Source: an uncultured Opitutaceae bacterium (GTDB lineage: Bacteria > Verrucomicrobiota > Verrucomicrobiia > Opitutales > Opitutaceae). Taken from it: 5,118 nt of DNA. The stretch spans positions 1-5,118 of the forward strand of contig CAISJA010000415.1 in NCBI GenBank assembly GCA_903885525.1, given 5' to 3'. A program made the translations under genes and the position numbers. Below the pieces are notes generated by a model. That model made no database searches. It saw nothing but the letters and a program-made list of their open reading frames with translations, and had not been told where the DNA came from. Of this stretch, positions 1-5,118 are shown one piece after another; the first letter of the stretch is position 1; each line of letters begins with the position of its first letter.

Positions 1-564
1 CAGCTGACGCTGACCCTCGACCTGCAAATGAACACCCTGCAGGACGACCTCTCGATCAAACTTCGCGGTATTGGCTTGGGGTTCTACAGCACGGCGCCCG
101 CCGCTGAAACTTCGCTTGGCGCCGGAAACGGATCCGAAAGCTATCTCAATTTTACCGGACTGAGAGTGTCGCCCTCCGGCGCGCTTTCTCTCGTCGTCGC
201 GGGCGTTCAGTCGGGTTCGAGCGTCGTGTTTTCGGGCACGTTTTCAGCCGCCACATTCTACACGCTGACCTATTCCTTCGATACCGTCACCGGCAGTATT
301 ACGAATGCGGTTTTCAACGGAGTCGATTACACCAGCACGTTTAGCGGTGCGACCACCGTCGGTGTTTTTACTGATTCGCTCACGAACCTTTTTGGGCTTT
401 ACGGCAGTTCTTACAGCTCGACCGCAGATACGGGCCGTGTGGACAATCTCGCAATTTCCGGGATGAACGCCATCCCTGAGCCCTCGACGTCTGCCGCGCT
501 CGCTGGCCTCAGTGCGCTCGGGCTCGCCCTCTGGCGGCGGCGAGAGCGCGCGAAACAAAACTGA
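1..564 (+). CDS. PEP-CTERM sorting domain protein, 3' part (5' end outside window)
   Basis: The frame is open from the first base, so this is the C-terminal 187 residues of a longer exported protein. An in-frame ATG at 28 is probably internal. The body is rich in Ser, Thr, Gly and aromatic residues in alternating beta-strand patterns and ends in VDNLAISG, the usual closing strand of jelly-roll (LamG/ConA-like) PEP-CTERM proteins. The C-terminus has the complete tripartite signal: IPEPST at about residues 158-163, a hydrophobic helix of about 17 residues rich in Ala, Leu and Gly, then WRRRER and a short basic tail. In known systems the tail holds the exported protein in the inner membrane until an exosortase cuts near the PEP motif and passes it to the cell surface or exopolysaccharide matrix. 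The ligand or role of the body cannot be read from the sequence. Base composition is visibly less GC-rich than in the neighbouring genes, which fits an accessory gene. It converges on pyrH. Confidence 0.9.
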   Translation, partial: QLTLTLDLQMNTLQDDLSIKLRGIGLGFYSTAPAAETSLGAGNGSESYLNFTGLRVSPSGALSLVVAGVQSGSSVVFSGTFSAATFYTLTYSFDTVTGSITNAVFNGVDYTSTFSGATTVGVFTDSLTNLFGLYGSSYSSTADTGRVDNLAISGMNAIPEPSTSAALAGLSALGLALWRRRERAKQN

Positions 565-576
565 ACCGAGGCGCGG

Positions 577-1314
577 CTAGTTCTTCACCAGCGTGCCGAT
601 TTTTTCGCCGAAGATCGCTTTGCGGATCGCGTGCTCGTCGCCGAGATCGAAGACGAGGATCGGGACGTTGTTGTCCATGCAGAGGGAAAAGGCCGTGGAA
701 TCCATGACCGTGAGGCGTTGCTTGAGGGCGTCGATGAAGGTGAGGTTCTCGTACTTGACGGCGTCGGCGTGCTTCTTCGGATCCTTGTCGTAGATGCCGT
801 CGACCTTGGTGGCCTTCATGATGATGTCGGCATGCAGCTCGGAGGCGCGGAGGGCCGCGGTGGTGTCGGTGGAGAAGTAGGGGTTGCCGGTGCCGGCGAC
901 GAAGATGACGACACGGCCCTTGTCGAGATGGCGGATGGCGCGGCGGAGGATGAAGGGTTCCGCGATCTGGTTCATGGGGATGGCGGACTGGACGCGGGTG
1001 CTCACGCCCATTTTTTCGAGGCAATCCATCAGGGCCAGGCCGTTGATGACGGTGGCGAGCATGCCCATATAGTCGCCGGTGGTCCGGTCGACGCCGCGTT
1101 TGGAGCCTTGGAGACCGCGGAAGATGTTGCCGCCGCCGATCACGATGCACACCTGCACACCCAGTTCGTGGATCTCTTTCACTTGGGAGCACATCTGCTC
1201 CAAGGTGGCGGCATCGAGGGGCTCGGTGCCCCGGCCGCGGAGGACTTCTCCGCTCAGTTTCAGGATGATGCGCTTGTATTTGATTTCCGGTTTGGCGGCG
1301 GATCGGGTCGACAT
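577..1314 (-). CDS. pyrH: UMP kinase (uridylate kinase)
   Basis: A cytoplasmic kinase that makes UDP from UMP and ATP, an essential step of pyrimidine nucleotide synthesis. In the bacterial family it is a homohexamer of the amino acid kinase fold, usually activated by GTP and inhibited by UTP. The 245 residues match the family length (about 240) and align with E. coli PyrH end to end. Visible motifs are KLSGE at 19-23 (phosphate-binding Lys), GGGNIFRG at 60-67, GDYMGMLATVINGLA at 80-94, GTGNPYFSTD at 141-150 (UMP-binding loop) and KATKVDGIYDKDP at 167-179 (nucleotide-binding region). The ATG at 1314 is the only start giving the usual short tail before KRIILKLSGE. It has no Shine-Dalgarno-like sequence, but a promoter lies directly upstream. 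In many bacteria pyrH lies between tsf and frr. Here an aminotransferase gene lies upstream and a convergent PEP-CTERM gene downstream, so it appears to be its own transcription unit. Confidence 0.97.
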   Translation of the reverse strand: MSTRSAAKPEIKYKRIILKLSGEVLRGRGTEPLDAATLEQMCSQVKEIHELGVQVCIVIGGGNIFRGLQGSKRGVDRTTGDYMGMLATVINGLALMDCLEKMGVSTRVQSAIPMNQIAEPFILRRAIRHLDKGRVVIFVAGTGNPYFSTDTTAALRASELHADIIMKATKVDGIYDKDPKKHADAVKYENLTFIDALKQRLTVMDSTAFSLCMDNNVPILVFDLGDEHAIRKAIFGEKIGTLVKN

Positions 1315-1322
1315 GGGATCAG

Positions 1323-1351
1323 ATCAAACGCCCCGGGAAAAGGTGCGTCAA
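1323..1351 (-). promoter_or_regulatory. Predicted sigma70-type promoter of pyrH
   Basis: Read on the minus strand there is a -35 element TTGACG (1351-1346, 5 of 6 to consensus), an exactly 17-base spacer, and a -10 element TTTGAT (1328-1323, 4 of 6). Only eight bases separate the -10 from the pyrH ATG. The expected start point, about 1316, would leave a leader of about two bases. This agrees with the missing ribosome binding site. It is a prediction from sequence only. Confidence 0.5.
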
Positions 1352-1364
1352 TGGCGGAGATTTC

Positions 1365-1390
1365 GCCCGGTCCGGGCAGGGCAGCCCGGG
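1365..1390. repeat. Overlapping GC-rich inverted repeats between the aminotransferase and pyrH genes
   Basis: Two alternative hairpins share an arm. One is GCCCG/CGGGC with a 3-base loop (1365-1377). The other is CCGGGC/GCCCGG with a 6-base loop (1372-1389), extendable by a G-U pair. They lie between the aminotransferase stop (1471) and the pyrH -35 box (1351). They could slow or end read-through from the upstream gene, but no T tract follows on the minus strand, so this is not a standard intrinsic terminator. In DNA this rich in G and C, such pairings also arise by chance. Confidence 0.25.
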
Positions 1391-1470
1391 GGCGGACGGC
1401 GGAATGGACCCGGAGGGGGGCCGGCGGAATTCTGCGGTGGCAACCGGCACGGATGACCGGAGGGTCTGGT

Positions 1471-2601
1471 TCAGGCGCGCAGGATTTTTTCCAGGGCGGC
1501 GAGGACCAGATCGACATTGCGCACGGAGGCCCCGTGGCCCATCAGGCCGATGCGCCAGGCCTTGCCCGCCATCGGGCCGAGGCCGGCGCCGATTTCGATG
1601 CCGTACTCTTCCAGCAGGCGGCGGCGCACTCCGGCGTCGTCCGCTCCGGCCGGGATGCCGATGCAATTGAGGGTGTGCAGGGAGTGCCTGGGGAGGTAGC
1701 GCAGGCCCATCGCCTCCAGTCCCGCGCGCAACCGGCGGTGCATTTGGGCATGCCGCTCGATGCGTGCGTCCAGGCCTTCCTCCAGCACCATAGCCAGAGC
1801 CTCATGCAGCGCGTAGGTCATGTTGATCGGGGCGGTGTGGTGGTAAACCCGGCCGCCGCCTCCTCCTCCGGTGTAATACTTGCGCAGCATCGACACATCG
1901 AGGTACCAGGACTGCACCTTGGTTTTGCGGGCATCCATGGCGGCGAGGGCGCGCGGGCCGAAGCTTACCGGTGCCAGGCCCGGAGGGCAGCTCAGGCATT
2001 TCTGGGTGCCACTATACACCGCGTCGATCCCCCAGTCGTCCACCCGCAGCTCTTGTCCGCCCAGGCTGGTCACGGCATCCACCACGAGCAACGCCCCGCG
2101 TTCATGCACCAGGTCGGCCAGGCCGGCCAGGGGTTGGTGCGCCCCGGTGCTGGTTTCGGCCTGGACAATGCCCACGAGCTTCACCCTCGGGCGGGCATCG
2201 AGCAAGTCCCCGAGCTGATCCACGGTGAAGGTGTCGCCCCAGGTCGTCTCCAAGGGGTGGACCGTGGCTCCGCACCGGGCCATCACATCCACCATGCGGG
2301 TGCCGAAGACACCATTGACGCCTACGATCACCTCGTCACCGGGCTCCAACAGATTGACGGCGACACATTCCATGCCCGCCATGCCGGTGCCGCTGACGGG
2401 GAAGGTCAGGGGGTTGTTTGTCCGAAACACCTCCCGCAACATCGTGCAGGTGCGATCCATGATCGCCAGGTAGAGCGGATCAAGGTGGCCGAGGGTCGGG
2501 GCCGCGAGGGCGCGCAGCACGCGCTGGGGGACCGGGCTGGGACCGGGACCAAGGAGGATGCGTTCGGTGGGGATAAAGGCAGAGGCGTCCAGGATATCCA
2601 T
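1471..2601 (-). CDS. Class V PLP-dependent aminotransferase, alanine/serine-glyoxylate aminotransferase type
   Basis: A fold-type I PLP enzyme of the AGT/serine-pyruvate group. These move an amino group from alanine or serine to glyoxylate (or pyruvate), giving glycine, in the cytoplasm. The 376 residues from the ATG at 2601 match the family and closely resemble human AGT throughout. Visible are LLGPGPS near the N-terminus (about 16-22), SGTGMAGME (70-78), the PLP-ring Asp in VVDAVTSLGG (Asp175), the Schiff-base Lys in YSGTQK (Lys201), YHHTAPI (253-259) and the Arg of WRIGLMG (Arg350), equivalent to the substrate-carboxylate Arg. An in-frame GTG at 2658 would add 19 residues rich in Arg and Pro that have no family counterpart, so I chose the ATG, which has only a weak GGCGG-like site. 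Six consecutive Gly (about 245-250) replace a more varied loop. Substrate choice among alanine, serine or a relative such as ureidoglycine cannot be fixed from sequence. pyrH follows 156 bp downstream on the same strand. Confidence 0.92.
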   Translation of the reverse strand: MDILDASAFIPTERILLGPGPSPVPQRVLRALAAPTLGHLDPLYLAIMDRTCTMLREVFRTNNPLTFPVSGTGMAGMECVAVNLLEPGDEVIVGVNGVFGTRMVDVMARCGATVHPLETTWGDTFTVDQLGDLLDARPRVKLVGIVQAETSTGAHQPLAGLADLVHERGALLVVDAVTSLGGQELRVDDWGIDAVYSGTQKCLSCPPGLAPVSFGPRALAAMDARKTKVQSWYLDVSMLRKYYTGGGGGGRVYHHTAPINMTYALHEALAMVLEEGLDARIERHAQMHRRLRAGLEAMGLRYLPRHSLHTLNCIGIPAGADDAGVRRRLLEEYGIEIGAGLGPMAGKAWRIGLMGHGASVRNVDLVLAALEKILRA

Positions 2602-2865
2602 GTTCGTGCCGCCACGGTGGCAGACACGCCGAAGGAGACGAGGCGGATTTTGCGGCACCCCCGCGTCGGGTTAGCCCTTTCCAGGCAGTTGCCCTGCCGA
2701 AACGGTGGGGCGGGGCGGGCGGACGTGAGAGGGAGTGGACCGGTAATCCGGCCGATCGGATGTCCCGGGCGGGGCGCCCCGGATTTTCCTGGCCCGTTCG
2801 GGTGCAGGCTTCCTCATTTCCACCCTTGACCCCTCCCGGTGCGGGGGCTTCCTTCGGCCCTCCGG
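2602..2865. other. Intergenic region between divergent aminotransferase and tRNA-Gln genes
   Basis: This gap should hold the promoters of the two divergent units. I see no convincing protein gene in it. It contains a small hairpin (GGCAG/CTGCC, 2684-2698) and a GC-rich imperfect inverted repeat followed by TTTT (2763-2786). No good -35/-10 pair is visible for the aminotransferase gene. Confidence 0.5.
2826..2854 (+). promoter_or_regulatory. Possible promoter of tRNA-Gln
   Basis: A near-consensus -35 hexamer TTGACC (2826-2831) lies 34 bases before the mature tRNA 5' end. At a 17-base spacer the -10 position reads TTCCTT (2849-2854), which is poor. The placement is right for a short 5' leader, but the -10 is too weak for a firm call. 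Confidence 0.25.
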
Positions 2866-2939
2866 TGCCTGATGGTGTAATGGTAGCACAGGCGACTTTG
2901 ACTCGCCTAGTCCTGGTTCGAATCCAGGTCGGGCAGCCA
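2866..2939 (+). tRNA. tRNA-Gln (anticodon UUG), CCA encoded
   Basis: The full cloverleaf can be drawn by hand. The acceptor stem TGCCTGA (2866-2872) pairs with TCGGGCA (2929-2935), including one T-G pair. The D stem GTG/CAC has a loop carrying GG (2882-2883). The anticodon stem GGCGA/TCGCC (2891-2895, 2903-2907) is perfect, around loop CTTTGAC, giving anticodon TTG at 2898-2900. The variable region is four bases. The T stem CCTGG/CCAGG (2912-2916, 2924-2928) encloses TTCGAAT. Discriminator G2936 is followed by an encoded CCA. UUG reads CAA and, by wobble, CAG. It stands alone, with no second tRNA on either side. A clear downstream terminator is not visible; only a short TTTT (2941-2944) follows. 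Confidence 0.97.
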
Positions 2940-3045
2940 CTTTTAGCCAACCGGTGCCGCGATCCGATCATTTCCCGGCTCCATTGGACAAACCGGGTGA
3001 GTTTACCACTTGATGCCGACCGGTGGCCGGCGCTATGCCGGAGGC

Positions 3046-3797
3046 ATGCTTTTCCTGAACAAGCTGCTCCCGATCTTCCTGCTCCCGGCGGGCCTGACGA
3101 CCGTCCTGCTGCTCTGGGCGTTGGTGCGGCGGAAGCGGTGGGCGGTGGCAGCGGCCCTCGCGGTGCTCTATGTCAGCAGTACCCAGTTTGCCAGCCGCCA
3201 ACTGCTGGGCTGGTTGGAATCGCACTATGCCCCGGTGCGGGTGGATGAGGCCGGTCCGGTGGAGGCCGTCGTGGTGCTCGGCGGCATCTTTGGCGGTCCG
3301 CGGTTTCCCGAGGGGTATGTGCCGAACGTGGCCGACTCCTCCGAGCGGCTCGAAGCCGGGATACAGCTGCAGTTGCATCATCGGGTGCAGTGGTTGGTTT
3401 TCACGGGCGGACGCATCCCGTGGGAGGGCCGCGAGGTGGTGGAGGGAGAGGATTCGCGCCGGGTGGCCATCAGCCGGGGGGTGCCGGCGGACAAAATCCT
3501 GATCACGCGCGAAGTGGGCAACACCTGGATGAGGCCCGCGCGTTGCACGACCTGATGCGGCAGCGCGGCTGGAAGCAGGTGCTGCTGGTCACGAGTGTCT
3601 GGCACATGCCGCGTTCCGCCCGGCTGTTCCAGGCCGCCGGCGTGGCCTTCTCCCCCTTTCCGGTCGACTACCGAATCGATCCGAAGCGACCGCTGACGCT
3701 GCTGGATTTTTTGCCGAACGGGGCGGCGCTCATGGAGACCGAGATGGCCCTGCGCGAATGCTACGGCTATGCCTGGTACGCGCTGACCGGGCGGTAG
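3046..3797 (+). pseudogene. DUF218 (YdcF/ElyC-type) membrane-anchored protein, frameshifted
   Basis: Two overlapping frames together make one family protein of about 250 residues. The first (3046-3555) begins with two hydrophobic segments (about residues 7-27 and 32-48, separated by RRKR), then the DUF218 core start EAVVVLGG (73-80), VFTGG and a D-RRVAISRGVP helix, and runs to GNTW before going out of register and stopping at 3555. The second frame continues from about 3528 with DEARALHDLMRQRGW, then VLLVTSVWHMPRSARLF, the conserved Ser and His segment of the family, to the stop at 3795-3797. Adding one G to the GG at 3527-3528 restores GNTW-DEAR, the usual family junction, so a one-base loss is the simplest explanation. 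Relatives such as E. coli ElyC act at the inner membrane in envelope and polysaccharide precursor metabolism; the exact activity here is unknown. The start is uncertain: ATG 3046 best fits the family, ATG 3013 adds 11 residues and has a GGTGAG 11 bases before it. Either a true pseudogene or a sequencing error. Confidence 0.82.
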
Positions 3798-3812
3798 GGC
3801 GGGCGCCGGTTT

Positions 3813-3842
3813 GAGGGGCGGGCGGTGCCCCGATGACCCCTC
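3813..3842. terminator. Possible bidirectional terminator hairpin between convergent genes
   Basis: In the 51-bp gap between the stop of the DUF218 gene and the stop of hflX, GAGGGG (3813-3818) can pair with CCCCTC (3837-3842). A competing inner pairing is GGGGC/GCCCC (3815-3819, 3827-3831). The position between two convergent stops is what a shared terminator would need. No T tract directly follows on either strand (the nearest is TTTT at 3857-3860 on the plus strand), so support is mostly positional. Confidence 0.3.
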
Positions 3843-3848
3843 CGGCAC

Positions 3849-5118
3849 TTAGCCGCTTTTGCCCCGGCGCGGCCGTTTGGCGGCCGCGTTTGGCTGCGGG
3901 CTGGGAGGCGGAAGCAGAAACGGCGTGAAGAGGGTGCGCGATTTTGGCGGGAAACGTCCGGCGAGGTAGACGCCCTCATCGCGTGATTCCTGCGTGCGCA
4001 CCTGCCCGGCGGCGTGGAGCTTCGCCACGACATCGTAGCGGTCGTGCGGGATGAGCAGCTCGGCTGGCACCTGGTCGTCCTGGGCGTGGGCCTCGCATTG
4101 GGCCAGGAGGCGGTCGAGGCCTTCGCCGGTATGGACGCTGATGAACAACGCCTGCGGGTGCCGGGCGCGCAGCAGTGCCAGTGTCTGGGGCGGGGTGGCG
4201 TCGGTCTTGTTGAAGACAGTCAGGGTCGGGCGTTCGGCGGCGCCCAGTTCGCCCAGCACTTCCATGGTGGTGGCAAAGTGGTGTTCCACGTTCGGATTGG
4301 CGGCGTCGAGCACATGGATGATGAAGTCGGACACCACTACTTCCTCCAGCGTGGCCTTGAACGCTTCGACCAGCCGGTGCGGCAGGCGGCGGATGAAGCC
4401 GACGGTGTCAGTCAGCAGCAGGGTGCGGCCGTCGGGGAGGGCGAGCTGGCGGGTGGTGGGATCGAGCGTGGCAAAGAGCTTGTCGGCGGCGAGCACGTGG
4501 GCGCCGGTGAGCCGGTTGAGGAGGGAGGACTTGCCGGCGTTGGTGTAACCCACAATGGCGGCGCCGGGCACGGGCTTGCGCATCCGGCGGGTGCGCTGCG
4601 TGGCGCGCTGGGAAATGACGGCGGCGAGTTCCGCCTGCAGACGCACAATGCGGTTGCGCACGATGCGGCGGTCCTGCTCCAGCTGGGTTTCGCCCTCTCC
4701 GCCCATGGCGCCCTTGCCGCGCTGGCGGGAAAGGTGGGACCAGGCGCGCGTGAGCCGGGGCAGCGAGTACTCCATGCGGGCCAGCGCCACCTGCAGCACG
4801 GCCTCGCGGGTCTGGGCCCGGTCGGCAAAGATTTCCAGAATGACCTCCTGCCGGTCGATCACCGCCAAGCCTGACTCTTCCTCCCAGTTGCGCTGCTGCG
4901 CCGGACTGAGCTCTTCGTCGACCACGATGACGTCCGCCCCATCCGACTTGGCGAGGGCGATGATCTCGGCGGCCTTGCCGGAGCCGATGAGGAACTTTGG
5001 CTGCGGCCGGTCGCGCAGATTGACCAGAATCGCCCGGGTGACGGTGAGGTCGAGATTTTCGACCAGTTCCTGCAGCTCGCCGAGCAATTCCTCGCCTTCT
5101 CCCGGCGTCATGGCGGCG
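3849..5118 (-). CDS. hflX: GTPase HflX (5' end probably outside window)
   Basis: A ribosome-associated GTPase. In other bacteria HflX binds the 50S subunit and splits stalled or heat-damaged 70S ribosomes. Counting from the in-frame ATG at 5111, the N-terminal HflX domain holds PKFLIGSGKA (38-47), the DEELSPAQQRN segment (65-75) and VIDR (84-87). A helical linker contains the Gly-rich GGEGETQLEQDRR (137-149). The GTPase domain has G1 GYTNAGKS (188-195), G2 TLDPT (215-219), G3 DTVG (235-238), G4 NKTD (301-304) and G5-like SVHTGEG (325-331). A C-terminal domain follows, then a Pro-rich, basic tail. From that ATG the protein has 420 residues, but family members usually carry one more beta strand before the ELQELVENL helix. 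The frame also stays open to the window edge (Ala-Ala upstream), so ATG 5111 is probably internal. No hfq or hflK/C gene is seen nearby. Confidence 0.95.
   Translation of the reverse strand, partial: AAMTPGEGEELLGELQELVENLDLTVTRAILVNLRDRPQPKFLIGSGKAAEIIALAKSDGADVIVVDEELSPAQQRNWEEESGLAVIDRQEVILEIFADRAQTREAVLQVALARMEYSLPRLTRAWSHLSRQRGKGAMGGEGETQLEQDRRIVRNRIVRLQAELAAVISQRATQRTRRMRKPVPGAAIVGYTNAGKSSLLNRLTGAHVLAADKLFATLDPTTRQLALPDGRTLLLTDTVGFIRRLPHRLVEAFKATLEEVVVSDFIIHVLDAANPNVEHHFATTMEVLGELGAAERPTLTVFNKTDATPPQTLALLRARHPQALFISVHTGEGLDRLLAQCEAHAQDDQVPAELLIPHDRYDVVAKLHAAGQVRTQESRDEGVYLAGRFPPKSRTLFTPFLLPPPSPQPNAAAKRPRRGKSG

Noticed and set aside
2763..2786. GC-rich imperfect hairpin followed by TTTT on the plus strand, resembling an intrinsic terminator
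   Set aside because: No plus-strand gene ends upstream of it and the stem has a bulge; in this GC-rich gap the pairing may be chance.
631..2829. A very long open frame on the plus strand (732 codons) across pyrH and the aminotransferase gene
   Set aside because: It is antisense to two genes with clear family motifs. Its His-, Gly-, Ala- and Asp-rich translation has no recognisable domain. Long stop-free antisense frames are expected in GC-rich coding DNA.
2912..2939. The tRNA-Gln 3' end as a possible integration (attachment) site
   Set aside because: No integrase, no repeated copy of the tRNA 3' end and no phage-like gene is visible in the window.
2480..2971. Minus-strand open frames running across the tRNA and the gap beside it
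   Set aside because: They read through the complement of a complete tRNA and the 5' part of the aminotransferase gene, with no domain or plausible start context.
3031..3045. Small hairpin and GGAGG directly before ATG 3046 as a regulated ribosome binding site
   Set aside because: GGAGG (3040-3044) is only one base from the ATG, too close to act as a Shine-Dalgarno site for it, and the 5-bp stem is short.
3520..3535. Programmed ribosomal frameshifting as the reason for the split DUF218 gene
   Set aside because: There is no slippery heptamer and no strong SD-like stimulator or pseudoknot visible at the junction. A one-base deletion or sequencing error is simpler.
4014..4874. A 286-codon open frame on the plus strand opposite hflX
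   Set aside because: Antisense shadow of a gene with all GTPase motifs; the translation is low complexity and unlike any family I recognise.

Overview
The window is a high-GC bacterial chromosomal segment. It has two partial genes at the edges, three complete or near-complete genes, and one tRNA. A short-chain PEP-CTERM protein, a GC-rich housekeeping background and genes with poor Shine-Dalgarno sites suggest a Gram-negative, exosortase-bearing lineage. A member of Verrucomicrobiota (Opitutae-like) is my best guess. This rests on gene style, not on a marker search.

Layout from left to right: (1) 1-564, plus strand, the 3' end of a secreted PEP-CTERM protein. (2) 577-1314, minus strand, pyrH (UMP kinase), convergent with the PEP-CTERM gene and only 12 bp from it. 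(3) 1315-1470, a gap with GC-rich inverted repeats and a good sigma70-type promoter whose predicted start point is almost at the pyrH ATG, so pyrH may be read from a near-leaderless mRNA. (4) 1471-2601, minus strand, a PLP-dependent class V aminotransferase of the alanine/serine-glyoxylate type. (5) 2602-2865, a gap with no convincing gene. (6) 2866-2939, plus strand, tRNA-Gln(UUG) with encoded CCA. (7) 3046-3797, plus strand, a membrane-anchored DUF218 (YdcF/ElyC-type) protein whose reading frame is broken by an apparent loss of one G near 3526-3528. (8) 3798-3848, a convergent gap with a GC-rich hairpin. (9) 3849 to the right edge, minus strand, the ribosome-associated GTPase HflX, with its 5' end probably outside the window.

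The genes do not form one pathway. They are separate housekeeping functions: pyrimidine nucleotide synthesis, glyoxylate/amino acid metabolism, glutamine decoding, an envelope-associated function and ribosome rescue. The PEP-CTERM gene is the one accessory-looking gene. I see no mobile element, CRISPR array, phage gene or defence system, and no evidence of a new multi-gene system. The observations most worth checking are the single-base frameshift in the DUF218 gene and the near-leaderless pyrH promoter.
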